Assembly: GCA_020832455.1 (NCBI GenBank)
Contig: JAFIEQ010000015.1
Span: 1 to 46,266 of the forward strand
Direction: 5' to 3'
Source of the DNA: Nitriliruptoraceae bacterium
GTDB taxonomy: Bacteria; Actinomycetota; Nitriliruptoria; Nitriliruptorales; Nitriliruptoraceae
Length of the DNA stretch: 46,266 nt
Position numbers and translations under genes: made by a program. Below, in pieces: positions 7,604 through 16,721 of the stretch. Within the stretch, counting starts at the first letter, position 1. Each line of letters opens with the position of its first letter. The notes under the pieces were generated by a model, which did not search any database, had not been told where the DNA came from, and saw only the letters and a list, made by a program, of their open reading frames with translations.

Positions 7604-9070
7604 TCAGCGGGGTCCTGTCGCGGCTCGATCGGCTCCTTCGGCCGGCGTCGCCGGCGCCAGGTCGACCACGCGTTCATCGAGCCCGGCACGGGTGATCGCC
7701 AAGGCCACCAGCAGCGCCTGCCGCGCGTCCGGGTCCGTCCAGTACCGCACGTGCCAGGCCAGGCCGCGCAGGACCCCGCGGGGACCGCCCAACCGCAGGT
7801 CGACCACGCCACATCCGAGCCCGGCGTCCCGCTCGCACCGGCCGCTCGCGACGTCGCCCGTGGACAGCACGGGACCGCCGACCGGATCCCCGGCGAACCA
7901 CCCGTTGAGCCACCGGGTCGGACCGAACACCGCGCCGTGGTGCAACCGCCGGGCCCCGTCGGGGCCGTAGCTCAGACCGGGCGACCCGGTGCGGCTCGCG
8001 GGCTGGGGCGGGCAGGTCGGCAGTTCGCGTTCGACGATCCGCATCGCGAGGTCGCTCCCCCCGTCGGAGAGCAACCAGCCGGCGTGGGCGATCGGGGAAC
8101 CCAACGTGATCAGGTCCGTCACCAGCCAACGACCGGGCATGGCGGCCCGCAGCGCTCCCGCGAACCGGTCCTGCGCCGCGCGGAACCCCGCTGCCGCCGC
8201 GTCGACCGTCGGGTCGTCCCCGACGTCCGACCCCCGCAGGCCACGCCGGCGGGCCGCCTCGACCGCCGCCTCGAGTTCCGCCCCGGCCCGCATCAACGCC
8301 GTGTCCTCGAGATCCGCGGGCACGTCCACCCCCTGGAAGCGTTCCCGCCACAGCAGCCGTACCGCGTCGTAGGCGATCACCCCACCGAGACTGTGGCCGA
8401 CCACCACGATGCGCTCGTAGCGCCCCGAGCGGTGGAGCCCGTCGAGCAGGTCGACCAGCCGCCGCCGGATGGCCTGCCGCTGCGCGATGTTGCGGGGGTG
8501 GACGTCGAGGTAGCGCGCCGCATCGCCCAGGCTGTCCGTGAGGAACCGGACGACCACGGCGCCCAGCACCGCCGCGAGCGCCTTGGCCAGGCTGGGCAGA
8601 CCGGCCTCGGCGTCACCCGTCACCCAGGCGACGACGTCCGCCCCCAACCACACCAGCGCACCGAGGGTCACCAGGACCGCCAGACCCACGCGCAGCGCGA
8701 CCCCGCGGATCCGCGTCGGCAGGCGACGCGGTGAGCGCAGCAGCAGCCGCTTCGCCCAGCGCGTGACGTGCGCCAGTCTGGTGCCGGTGCTCTCCGGTGC
8801 CCAGTAGCCCTCGTACAGGTCCGTCCGCGGGTGGTCGTCGTCCGCCGGGAGCACCAGGGTGTGCAGCTCGAAGGTGGTGTCGGTGGTGTCGGGCACGGCG
8901 TAGGCCTCGCGCGACGCGCCCCGCACGGCGCCCGCGAAGCTGCGCAACGTCGACAGGGGGCGCTGTTCACCGATCCCGTGGACGACGACCACGGCCTGAG
9001 CCCCCGACCCGGCGAGGTGCACACGATGTGACGCCGGATCGATCCCCTCGTGCAGACCGTGGTCGTCCAT
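7604..9070 (-). CDS. Membrane-associated alpha/beta hydrolase
   Basis: About 488 residues. The N-terminal strand QAVVVVHGIGEQRPLSTLR and the nucleophile elbow IVVVGHSLGGVIAYDAV identify an alpha/beta-hydrolase fold of lipase/esterase type. Between them are two hydrophobic helices (GLAVLVTLGALVWLGADVV and ALAAVLGAVVVRFL), so the enzyme is likely membrane-embedded. A later LITLGSPIAHAGWLL matches the Asp-region pattern of PGAP1/DUF-type hydrolases, and a His-containing GLAWHVRYWTD follows. The ATG at 9070 has GGAGGAA upstream; in-frame extensions further up are low-complexity. Substrate is unknown; a membrane lipid is plausible. Confidence 0.72.
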   Translation of the reverse strand: MDDHGLHEGIDPASHRVHLAGSGAQAVVVVHGIGEQRPLSTLRSFAGAVRGASREAYAVPDTTDTTFELHTLVLPADDDHPRTDLYEGYWAPESTGTRLAHVTRWAKRLLLRSPRRLPTRIRGVALRVGLAVLVTLGALVWLGADVVAWVTGDAEAGLPSLAKALAAVLGAVVVRFLTDSLGDAARYLDVHPRNIAQRQAIRRRLVDLLDGLHRSGRYERIVVVGHSLGGVIAYDAVRLLWRERFQGVDVPADLEDTALMRAGAELEAAVEAARRRGLRGSDVGDDPTVDAAAAGFRAAQDRFAGALRAAMPGRWLVTDLITLGSPIAHAGWLLSDGGSDLAMRIVERELPTCPPQPASRTGSPGLSYGPDGARRLHHGAVFGPTRWLNGWFAGDPVGGPVLSTGDVASGRCERDAGLGCGVVDLRLGGPRGVLRGLAWHVRYWTDPDARQALLVALAITRAGLDERVVDLAPATPAEGADRAATGPR

Positions 9071-9403
9071 CCGCGATCGGCTTCCTCCCCGATCGTCTCT
9101 CCGCTCCGCTGGAGCCACCCGCGTCCACCTCTCCTCGCTCCGCGCCGGCAGGTGACGCCGCTCCCCGAGTCTGCGGGTCCGCGGGCCGCGACTCAAGGGG
9201 CCGCCGGTCCCGGCGCGCACCCGGACCGTACGACCGCACGCCCGTCGTGCGATCGCGGCCGGACACCGGCCGGACGGTCCCGGGTACGTGGACGAGCGCC
9301 CGCGATGCGGCAGGCTTCCGCTCGCGCCACCACCCGGAGCACCGCCGCGATGCGACGCGGTGCGCGCACCGGCAGCAGACACGGGCGACGAGCGAGGAGC
9401 ACG
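9071..9403. other. 333-bp divergent intergenic region with two adjacent hairpins
   Basis: No gene seen. CGCACG-CCCGT-CGTGCG (9235-9251) and CGGCCGG-ACA-CCGGCCG (9256-9272) are perfect stems of 6 and 7 bp separated by 4 bp. No convincing -35/-10 pair for either flanking gene was found. Confidence 0.5.
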
Positions 9404-10003
9404 ATGGCAGCCGACGAGGTGCTGACCTCCCCCGACACGTTGCTGCGTCACGCGGCCCGGGCCGATGCCGCCCAGGCGGTCGCGGTGCTCGCCCGGATCC
9501 CGGCGAGCCGCCTGCTCGACCTCGTCGTGACCCAGGCGGAGCTCGCGGTCGACGACGACCGACTGCGTCCGGCCGGCATCGACGCGGTCGGCGACCTGCC
9601 CCGTGCCGCGATCGAGATCATGGATCTGCCGCAGGACGCCGACCTCGACCTCGACGATCCGGATGAGCTGGACGAGGCCCCGACCATCACCGGCTGGGAA
9701 CTGGTCACCACCCAGCCCGACGAACTGCTGGCGGCGACGGTGACGCTGCCCGTGCGGCCGTGGCTGCTCGCCCTGGTCGCCTTCGCCGATCGCCCCGGCC
9801 CGGGCGGCACGCGCCAGCGACACGCGATCGGCGCCGCGGCCGACGGCCGCCTGGTCAGCGCCACGATGGTGGTCGGCGACCCGCTCGACGACGTCGAGGT
9901 CGTCCGCGCCGTGATCACCGCCGACCCGCGCGAGCTCGGCCACGATGCCGCCCTGGCGCAGGCGCTGCTGGCGGCGTTGACCGCCGCTGGTCGGGGCGCC
10001 TGA
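9404..10003 (+). CDS. Hypothetical acidic protein
   Basis: 199 residues, not recognised. The sequence is soluble, acidic and Ala/Asp/Leu-rich, with a very acidic central stretch (LPQDADLDLDDPDELDEAP). A predicted beta-rich middle follows (LLAATVTLPVRPWLLALVAFADRPG and HAIGAAADGRLVSATMVVGD), then a helical C-terminus. Codon use matches the neighbours, so I accept it as coding. The ATG at 9404 follows GAGGAGC at 6 nt. It lies 85 bp before the exoribonuclease gene on the same strand and may be co-transcribed with it. Confidence 0.6.
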   Translation: MAADEVLTSPDTLLRHAARADAAQAVAVLARIPASRLLDLVVTQAELAVDDDRLRPAGIDAVGDLPRAAIEIMDLPQDADLDLDDPDELDEAPTITGWELVTTQPDELLAATVTLPVRPWLLALVAFADRPGPGGTRQRHAIGAAADGRLVSATMVVGDPLDDVEVVRAVITADPRELGHDAALAQALLAALTAAGRGA

Positions 10004-10088
10004 GCGGTCACGGTGTGCGCCGGGCCGCACGGGGCCGGTCGCTCTACCGCACGCGAGAGCGGGCCGGTTGGGCGTCGGGGCCGTGGTG

Positions 10089-12254
10089 ATGCCAGACTCC
10101 CCCGCCCCCGATCCGACGAACCAGAGCAGACCACCTGTGCCCACCCGCGCCCGCTTCCGCCCCCACCCGCGAGGCTTCGGCTTCGCCACGCCCGTCGCCA
10201 CGGACGGCCTGACCGAGATCGAGACCACGGTCACCGACGCCGAGGGCGCGACCGCCACGGTCGACGGCATCTTCGTGCCACCCCCGACCTGTAAGGGCTT
10301 CCTGGCCGACGACCTCGTCGACGTCGAGGTCGCGATCGACGACAAGGGCGCGTCCGCCGCGTCGATGACGCTGGTCGCGCGGTCGCGTCGCATGTTGGTC
10401 GGGACGGTGCAGCAGGGACCGGGCCGGCTCGTGATCGAGCCCGACCCGGCGCTGGGTTCGGGGTGGGTCCGGCTCGACGAGGGCGTCGCCGCCAAGCTGC
10501 AGCTGGCGGTCGGCCGGCAGGTCGTGGTCCTCGTGGGGGACGGCGAGGACGGTGCGGCGATCGGCCGCGCGCTCGTCGCCGGCCCGCACGTGCCGGCGTC
10601 GCCGCAGGCGATCCGGGCGGCCTCGGTGGTCGTCGCGCTGGGCCGCGCGGCACCCGGGCTGATCCCCGGCGGCCCGGAGGCCGCGGGGCTCGACCCCGTG
10701 GAGGCGGCGACCACGCACAACCGGATCGTCGGGCTCCTCGCCGGCGGCGGCCGCGGGGGTGCGGCCGGCCTGGACCCGACGGGCCCGGTCCCCGGTGTCG
10801 ACGCGCCCTGGAGCGAACGGCGCGACGAGCCGTGCGTGACGATCGACAGCGCCTCGACCCGGGACATCGACGACGCCGTCGCCGCCAGCTGGGACGGCGC
10901 CGACGACACCCCGGTGCAGGTCGCGGTGCACATCGCGGACGTCGCCCGGGCCATCGGGATCGGGTCCGACGCGGACCGCTACGCCCGCACCGTGGCGGCC
11001 ACCGCCTACCTCGCCGTCGGGGACAACGCCCCGATGCTCGACCCGGCGCTCTCGGAGGGGGCGCTGTCGCTGGTGCCCGACGAGGACCGGTGGGCCCTCT
11101 CGGCCCGCTTCGGGGTCCTGCCCGACGGGTCGATCACCGCGGTGGAGATCGAGGCCGCGGCGGTCCGATCCCGCGCGAAGCTGTCCTACGAGGCGCTCGA
11201 GCGGTGGATGGAGGACGACCGCAGCTCGATCCTCGCGGAGGCGGGCAGCGCCGACGTCGAGGTCGAGCAGGTGCTGACCGCCGCGCTGGAGGCCTCCCGC
11301 CGGCTCGGTGCGGAACGCGACGGGCGGGTCACCTTCGAGGAGCTGTTCACCGACGTCGAGGTCGAGCCCGGCCTGGTCGACGGCAAGCTCACCACCGTGG
11401 AGGCCAGCCCGCACGCGGACGCCTACCGGCTGATCGAGCGACTCATGGTCGCGGCCAACGAGGCCGTCGCCGGCTGGTTGGTCACCAAGCAGGTGCCGGC
11501 GCTGTACCGCGCGCACGCGGGGCTCGACCCCGAGCGGCTCGAACGGCTCCGGGCCGCCGTCGCGCTCGCCGGTGCCGAGGTGCCGGCCCTCGAGGACGAC
11601 GACGCGGAAGCCGACGTGGTCGTCGGCCAGATCATCGCCGCGATCGACGCCGCCGACGCGGCGGGGCGCCACGCCGAACGGGACCTGCTGGTCTCGGTCG
11701 CGGCCTCGTCGACCGCCCGTGCCACCTACGAGCCCGACCCCTCCGCGCACACCGGGTTGGCCTCGGCCGCCTACACCCACTTCACCTCCCCCATCCGCCG
11801 GTACGCCGACCTGGTCGTGCACCGCCAGATCCGGGCGGCGCTCGGCGACGAGTCCCCGCCGCACCGGGTCGAGGATCTGCGACCGCTGGCCACCTGGCTG
11901 GACGCTCGGGCCGGGGCCATGAGCTACCTGCAGGCACGCGAGCGGGCCGAGCTGTGGTCGCGACTGTTCGACCGCGGTTTCCTCGACGGTGGGGAGCCGG
12001 CGACCGTGACCGGCGTGACGGCCAACGGGCTGCGCATCCGCCTGCCCCGGCTGGGTGTCAGCGGGTTCGTCACCGCGGAACGTGCCCTGGACCTGCCGGG
12101 CAAGGAGCGTGGCAGCCTGCAGGTCGACGAGCACGGCCTGACGACGACCTCGGGACCGTGGCAGGTGGGCAGCCGCGTCACCGTCCGGTTCGCCGGGCTG
12201 GACAACACCGGGCGGGCGAACTGGCGTCTGGGGCAGACCCCCGCGGCCGCCTGA
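10089..12254 (+). CDS. RNB-domain exoribonuclease (RNase II/R family)
   Basis: About 721 residues. It is a processive 3'-5' exoribonuclease of RNA turnover. An N-terminal RNA-binding part starts RFRPHPRGFGFATPV and holds the cold-shock-like segment DGIFVPPPTCKGFLADDLV. The RNB domain has the metal-binding acid cluster TIDSASTRDIDDAV and the YLAVGDNAPMLDPALSEGALSLVP region. The catalytic domain ends with THFTSPIRRYADLVVHRQI. A C-terminal beta-rich part (ATVTGVTANGLRIRLPRLGVSGFV) takes the S1 position. The start is uncertain: ATG 10089 or GTG 10137 (705 residues). Neither has a good ribosome site, and the residues between them are a non-conserved Pro/Ser tail. Confidence 0.88.
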   Translation: MPDSPAPDPTNQSRPPVPTRARFRPHPRGFGFATPVATDGLTEIETTVTDAEGATATVDGIFVPPPTCKGFLADDLVDVEVAIDDKGASAASMTLVARSRRMLVGTVQQGPGRLVIEPDPALGSGWVRLDEGVAAKLQLAVGRQVVVLVGDGEDGAAIGRALVAGPHVPASPQAIRAASVVVALGRAAPGLIPGGPEAAGLDPVEAATTHNRIVGLLAGGGRGGAAGLDPTGPVPGVDAPWSERRDEPCVTIDSASTRDIDDAVAASWDGADDTPVQVAVHIADVARAIGIGSDADRYARTVAATAYLAVGDNAPMLDPALSEGALSLVPDEDRWALSARFGVLPDGSITAVEIEAAAVRSRAKLSYEALERWMEDDRSSILAEAGSADVEVEQVLTAALEASRRLGAERDGRVTFEELFTDVEVEPGLVDGKLTTVEASPHADAYRLIERLMVAANEAVAGWLVTKQVPALYRAHAGLDPERLERLRAAVALAGAEVPALEDDDAEADVVVGQIIAAIDAADAAGRHAERDLLVSVAASSTARATYEPDPSAHTGLASAAYTHFTSPIRRYADLVVHRQIRAALGDESPPHRVEDLRPLATWLDARAGAMSYLQARERAELWSRLFDRGFLDGGEPATVTGVTANGLRIRLPRLGVSGFVTAERALDLPGKERGSLQVDEHGLTTTSGPWQVGSRVTVRFAGLDNTGRANWRLGQTPAAA

Positions 12255-12276
12255 GTCACGACGCGGGCGGCGGCCC

Positions 12277-14964
12277 TCAGTCGACGGCTCCGAGCGTGGG
12301 CTGATCGGCCGCCGCGCGGCGTAGGTCCTGCAGGGCCACGATCCTGGCGTTGCCCACGTGGCGGAAGCGCTCGGCCAGGCACGTGAGGACCACCACCTGG
12401 GCGTCCTCGACCTGCCCGAGGAGCGCGCCGAGCCGTTCCAGTCGCCGCAGGTCCGTGTAGCCGAGCGCATCGTCGAGCACGAAGGGCACCCCGTCCTCGC
12501 CGGCGAGCTCCGCCGCGGCGAGCGCGGCCAGGATGGCCAGCTGCTCCCGCGCACCCGCCGACAGCTGTTCGAAGGGCAGCGTCACCCCGTCCAGGGTGCG
12601 CTGCGAGATGGCGAGCTCGTCATCGAGGTCGAGCTCGACCTCGCGCCCGTACAGCTTGCGGGCCAGCGCGCCGACCGCGTCACGCAGCGGTGCCCGGTAG
12701 GCCTGGTAGGCCTCCTCCCGGGCCGCGGCCATCGCCTCGTAGAGGCAGCGGGCCGCCGCCGCACGTGCCTGCGCCCGCTCGTCGGCCGCCCGGGCACGGT
12801 CGTACTCGTCCTCCGCGGCCTGGAGCAGCTCACCGATCCCCTCCTGGCCGCGGACCGCCAGGGAGCCTCGCAGCTGCGCCGCACGCTCCCCCAACGCCGC
12901 GCGTCGCTCCTCCACGGCCTCCAGCGCGGTCGACAGGCGGTCGACCTCGAAGGCGACGAGGTCCGGGTCGAGCTCCTCGAGGGCGGCCCGTGCGGATGCC
13001 GCCGTGGCCTGCAACGCACGGTGCGCCTGCTCGGCGGTGTCGACCGCGGCGTCGAGCGCGGCGTCGTCGAGCGCCGCACGTTCCTCGGCGAGCTGCGTCT
13101 CGAGGTCCGCGAGGCGCTCCTGCATCCCCGCGAGGGTGGAACGCGCGACCTGGACCGCGGTGTGCTGTTCCTGGACCGCGCCGGCGAGTTGGGCCCGCTG
13201 GGTGCGGGCCGCGTCCAACGCGGTGGCTGCGTCGCGCGCCGCCGCCCCGGCCTCGTCGCGGGCGCGCAGCAACGCCTCGTGGTCGGGTGCGGGCGACGTG
13301 CCGCGGGCGTCGTCCTCGAGCCGTTCGGCCAGCCCGTCGCGGCGACCTCGCGCGCGACGCAGTTCCCCGGCGAGGGCGTCGGCGTCGCTCCCCTCGAGCA
13401 GCCGCTCGAGATCACGACGATCCTGGGTGACCGCGCCGAGCAGCTCCCGGTGACGATCGCGCCGGCGCTCCGCGTCGGCCAGCCCGTCGACCCCCAGCGC
13501 CCGACAGGCCCGTGCGAGCCGGTCCTTCGCGTCCACGACCGCCTCGCGCAGCGCGTCCGCCCGGTCGCCGGGGACGACCTCGAGCCGACCCACGGCCGGA
13601 TCCTCCAGCACGAAGCTGCTGGCCACGGTGACCGTGTGCGCGGCACCGGCCGCCAGCGGCGTCGGTTCGCCGTCGAGGTCGACCTCAAGGTCCCGTGTCG
13701 GCGCGAGGCGCACGGTCGGGGCACCCACCCGTTGCTGGGCTTCCGCGACGTGCACCTCGCGCTGCGCGTCCGCGAGCTGCGCGATCGCGGCATCGTCGAT
13801 CGCGATCGCGGCGAGCTCGTCCTCCTTGGGGCCCACGGCCGCCCGCAGTTCCTCGACCCGTGCCACGCGGTCCGCGAGCACCTCGAGGCGACGATCGGCG
13901 TCGTGGAGGTCGAGCGCGAGCTGGGCCCGTTCCCGGGCACGCTCGGCGGTGTCCCGCTCCCCCTGCGCATCGGACAGCTGCGCCTCACCGCGCTCGAGCG
14001 CCGCTTGGAGCTGCTGGAGCCGCTCCCGGGCCGGTGCGCTCGCGGCCTCGTCCGCCGCGACCTGCTCGGCGAGCTCGTCCCGCTGCCGCCGCAGCTGCTC
14101 CCGGCGTTCCCGACGCTCCCGGGCCCGCTCGAGCTCCGCGGCGGCGGTCGCCACCCGGGCGGATGCGGCATCCGTGCTGGCTTTCGCCGCGTCCACCTCG
14201 CGCCGACGCTCGCGCACCTGCTCGAGCTGCGGCCGCAGCTGCTCGTCGCGCTGGCGGTCGAGGGTGGGTAGCTCCTGCTCGACCTCGGCGAGCGCCTCGG
14301 CGTCGGCGCTCAGCGCTGCCGCGCGTGCCCGCAGCTCCTCGAGCTGCTCGGTCGCCTGCGCCAGGCGCTGCGCCGGTCCGCTCAGCGGGTCGCGCGCACG
14401 GCCCGAAGACGTGAACCAGTGCAGGTAGGTCCGCTCGACGCGGTCGAACAGCGCCCCGTCCTCCTGCCCGGCCTCGCCACCGGCCGCCCGGTCCAGCGCC
14501 GCGGTCAACGAGCCGCTCGCCCCCAACGCCACGGCGTCCAGGTCACGCCCCTGCGTGAACCGCAGCGCCTCGTAGAGCGTCTGATCCACCTCTGCGTCGA
14601 GCACCTCGCGCAGCCGGTCGTGGGCCTCGTCGCCGCTGTGGGTCGCCGGGGTCGGCGCGAGCAGCCGCAGGACCGTGGCTGGCGAGCGCCGGTAGGTCCG
14701 GGTGAGCACCAGGTGGGTGCCGCCACAGGACAGCTCCACCTCGATCGTGCAGGGGGCGTCACGATCCACCGGCCACAACGACTTCACGTCCCGGTGCTTC
14801 GAGCTGTCCTTGTACCGCAGCGCCACGTCGACGGCGTCGAACAGCGTGGACTTGCCGGTCTCGTTCGGCGCCTCGATCACCGTGACGCCGGCCGGGTCGA
14901 GCTCCACCTCGACCCGTGGGCCGAACCCCCGGACATCCGTCAGCGCGATGCGGTGGATCCTCAC
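12277..14964 (-). CDS. SbcC/Rad50-like (YhaN-like) AAA ATPase
   Basis: 895 residues. SMC-type ABC ATPase with the nucleotide site split between the ends: Walker A EAPNETGKSTLFDA (Lys38) at the N-terminus, and signature QLSAGAREQLAILAAL with Walker B PFVLDDALGYTD at the C-terminus. Between them runs some 600 residues of Arg/Glu/Ala/Gln coiled coil. No CxxC is present in the coil, so the Rad50/SbcC zinc hook is missing. In that and in size the protein resembles YhaN rather than classical SbcC. A small globular insert (PTVRLAPTRDLEVDLDGEPTPL) interrupts the coil. The GTG start overlaps the stop of the upstream nuclease gene (GTGA), so the pair should form one DNA end-processing complex. Confidence 0.85.
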   Translation of the reverse strand: MRIHRIALTDVRGFGPRVEVELDPAGVTVIEAPNETGKSTLFDAVDVALRYKDSSKHRDVKSLWPVDRDAPCTIEVELSCGGTHLVLTRTYRRSPATVLRLLAPTPATHSGDEAHDRLREVLDAEVDQTLYEALRFTQGRDLDAVALGASGSLTAALDRAAGGEAGQEDGALFDRVERTYLHWFTSSGRARDPLSGPAQRLAQATEQLEELRARAAALSADAEALAEVEQELPTLDRQRDEQLRPQLEQVRERRREVDAAKASTDAASARVATAAAELERARERRERREQLRRQRDELAEQVAADEAASAPARERLQQLQAALERGEAQLSDAQGERDTAERARERAQLALDLHDADRRLEVLADRVARVEELRAAVGPKEDELAAIAIDDAAIAQLADAQREVHVAEAQQRVGAPTVRLAPTRDLEVDLDGEPTPLAAGAAHTVTVASSFVLEDPAVGRLEVVPGDRADALREAVVDAKDRLARACRALGVDGLADAERRRDRHRELLGAVTQDRRDLERLLEGSDADALAGELRRARGRRDGLAERLEDDARGTSPAPDHEALLRARDEAGAAARDAATALDAARTQRAQLAGAVQEQHTAVQVARSTLAGMQERLADLETQLAEERAALDDAALDAAVDTAEQAHRALQATAASARAALEELDPDLVAFEVDRLSTALEAVEERRAALGERAAQLRGSLAVRGQEGIGELLQAAEDEYDRARAADERAQARAAAARCLYEAMAAAREEAYQAYRAPLRDAVGALARKLYGREVELDLDDELAISQRTLDGVTLPFEQLSAGAREQLAILAALAAAELAGEDGVPFVLDDALGYTDLRRLERLGALLGQVEDAQVVVLTCLAERFRHVGNARIVALQDLRRAAADQPTLGAVD

Positions 14965-16100
14965 GCGCGGACCTCCGCATCGAGCCGGACGAGCAGCGCC
15001 AGTGCATCGGTCGCCGCGCGCGCGAGGTCGCCGTCGGCCCGGCTGTCCTCGCGCAGCCGGGCCATCGCGGTCGCGGCGTAGCCGGTCAGCTCCAGGCCAT
15101 CGAGATCACCATCGGTCGGACGCACGACGATGTCGGTGTGCCGCTCGGGGTGTTCCAGCGCGCCGAACAGGTCCGCGCGCCGCTCCAGTTCGGTGTCGAG
15201 CCGCGCGGCCTGCGTCAACGACAGCGTGCCCTGGACCTTGACCTTGACGATGGTGCGCGCGCGGTCCTCGAGCGCGTCGAGATCGGCGAGCAACGCCTCG
15301 AGGTCCGCGTCCCCGTCGAGCTCGCGCACGAGCTCCACGAACCGCCAGGTGCCGATGCGGACCGCCTCGACGTCCGGGCGATGGTCGCCATCGTCGGGGA
15401 GTTCGACCACCAGCACGTTGCCGGCGTCGTCCTCGCGGTAGCTGGTCGGCTCCGGGGCACCCGAGAACCAGATCCGGCCCGTCGAGCCGACCGAGGCCGT
15501 CGAGTGCCGGTCGCCGAGCGCGACGTAGCGGGCACGACCCGCGGCGAGGTGCTCCTCGAGCGCGGCCACGTGCACCGTCCCCGCCGCGCCGTGATCCCCG
15601 CTCAGCACGTCCGCGTTGCCGTGGCCGACGATGACCCGTCGCGCGCCGTCGGCAGGTGCGCCGGCGCAGGTCTCGGTGACCAGGTCGGTCAGGGGCTGCT
15701 TGCTGGTCCACGGCGCCCCGATGACCTCCACGTCGGCGGCGGGGTGCCGGGGGGTCCGGTCGTGGAGCACCTCGACGTGGTCGGGACAGCCGTCGAGGAA
15801 GGCCCGCGAGCGGTAGACCGAGCCCGGGTTGTAGGGCTCGTGGTTGCCCGGGAGCAGCAGCACCGGCACCGGCACGTCCCGCAGCCGCTCCAGCGCCCGC
15901 CCGATCGTGCGAGGGGTGGGCTGGTTGGTCTCGAACACATCACCCGCCACGACCACGAAGGCGCACGAGCGCTCGTCGGCGAGCTGCCCGATCCGGGTGA
16001 TGGCCTCCAGGCGGGCCTCGTCGAACAGCGCCTGGTCCTCGTCCGACAGGAAGTGCCGGGTCATGCCGAGTTGCCAGTCGGCGGTGTGCAGGAAACGCAT
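14961..16100 (-). CDS. SbcD/Mre11-like (YhaO-like) DNA exonuclease/phosphoesterase
   Basis: 379 residues. Calcineurin-like metallophosphoesterase, the nuclease partner of the following ATPase. The five conserved metal and active-site blocks are visible: HTADWQLG near the N-terminus, VVVAGDVFE, LLLPGNHEPYN, VIVGHGN and ALGDRHS. The C-terminal capping part is helical (DALEDRARTIVKVKVQG onward). The ATG at 16100 has GGAGG 5 nt upstream. It is the first gene of a two-gene operon, and its upstream region contains four 23-bp tandem repeats. Confidence 0.87.
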   Translation of the reverse strand: MRFLHTADWQLGMTRHFLSDEDQALFDEARLEAITRIGQLADERSCAFVVVAGDVFETNQPTPRTIGRALERLRDVPVPVLLLPGNHEPYNPGSVYRSRAFLDGCPDHVEVLHDRTPRHPAADVEVIGAPWTSKQPLTDLVTETCAGAPADGARRVIVGHGNADVLSGDHGAAGTVHVAALEEHLAAGRARYVALGDRHSTASVGSTGRIWFSGAPEPTSYREDDAGNVLVVELPDDGDHRPDVEAVRIGTWRFVELVRELDGDADLEALLADLDALEDRARTIVKVKVQGTLSLTQAARLDTELERRADLFGALEHPERHTDIVVRPTDGDLDGLELTGYAATAMARLREDSRADGDLARAATDALALLVRLDAEVRA

Positions 16101-16131
16101 CGATCCTCCCCTTCGGACGCGTACCGGACCG

Positions 16132-16223
16132 GATCCGGACGCGCCTGGGACACGGAACCGGGCGCGCCTGGAGCGCTGATCCGGGCGCGCCTCGAGCGCT
16201 GATCCGGACGCGCCTCGGGCGCG
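16132..16223. repeat. Four 23-bp imperfect tandem repeats upstream of the sbcD-like gene
   Basis: Units at 16132-16154, 16155-16177, 16178-16200 and 16201-16223 share the core GATCCGG(G/A)CGCGCCT followed by a more variable GAGCGCT-like end. All four are exactly 23 bp, about two helical turns. A shorter, decayed copy is visible at about 16112-16131. They fill the gap between the sbcD-like start (16100) and the DUF2203 stop (16295), where the nuclease-operon promoter should be. Confidence 0.85.
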
Positions 16224-16294
16224 ACGGCCACGACCGTACGTGAGCGCTGCGACATCGCGACGACACCGCGACGCCGGCCCCGACCGGGCGCAGC

Positions 16295-16696
16295 TCAGAT
16301 GTCGTCGAGCAGGGCGACGGGTTCACGGGTGGCGTAGCCACCCTCCGGGTCGTGGTAGTAGGCGATCGCGTCCTCGTCCTCGCGCCAGCACAGCAGCACC
16401 TCGACCGGTTCGCCGTCGCGGATCGCACGTGCCGGCACGTCCAGCAACGCCGGTGACAGGCTCTTGATCTGGATCGAGCGGGCGTCGAACCACGCCACGG
16501 CCTCGTCGACCGCGGCCTCGAGCACGGATGCCTCCTCGACCGCGCTCGCGGGGGCCCGGCCGGTCCGCAACTGCATCAGCAGTCGCTGTAGATCGCTCAC
16601 GAGCGCGGCGATCCGGGCGACCTGCCGCCGCGCCTCGGGCAGGACGGCCTGGGCCTCGTCGAGGCGGTACCGCGTCGTCGGGGCGTGCGGTTCCAT
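16295..16696 (-). CDS. DUF2203 family protein
   Basis: 133 residues. It has the family layout: an N-terminal helical hairpin starting YRLDEAQAVLPEARRQVARIAALVSDL, a second helical block, and the C-terminal signature VEVLLCWREDEDAIAYYHDPEGGYATREPV. Function is unknown in the family. The ATG at 16696 has GGGAG upstream, but that ribosome site lies inside an 18-bp perfect palindrome. It sits 25 bp after the molybdopterin oxidoreductase gene, so the two are likely co-transcribed. Confidence 0.8.
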   Translation of the reverse strand: MEPHAPTTRYRLDEAQAVLPEARRQVARIAALVSDLQRLLMQLRTGRAPASAVEEASVLEAAVDEAVAWFDARSIQIKSLSPALLDVPARAIRDGEPVEVLLCWREDEDAIAYYHDPEGGYATREPVALLDDI

Positions 16697-16701
16697 CGTG
16701 T

Positions 16702-16719
16702 GTCTCCCGATCGGGAGAC
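16702..16719. promoter_or_regulatory. 18-bp perfect palindrome containing the DUF2203 ribosome binding site
   Basis: GTCTCCCGATCGGGAGAC is fully self-complementary. As RNA it can fold as CTCCC-GATC-GGGAG, and the 3' arm is the Shine-Dalgarno of the DUF2203 gene. It begins right after the oxidoreductase stop codon. It could be an attenuator, a translational switch or a protein-binding operator. Confidence 0.55.
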
Positions 16720-16721
16720 GC

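Noticed and set aside
7604-10954. A single 1116-codon minus-strand frame
   Set aside because: Only 7604-9070 codes for a recognisable hydrolase. The upstream part is antisense to the hypothetical and exoribonuclease genes and has no ribosome site or family features.
12358-14271. Long plus-strand open frames across the SbcC-like gene
   Set aside because: Low-complexity Arg/Leu/Gly translation without motifs; the minus strand has both Walker motifs and the ABC signature.
16132-16223. CRISPR-like array
   Set aside because: The 23-bp units are directly adjacent with no spacers and no cas genes nearby; it is a plain tandem repeat.
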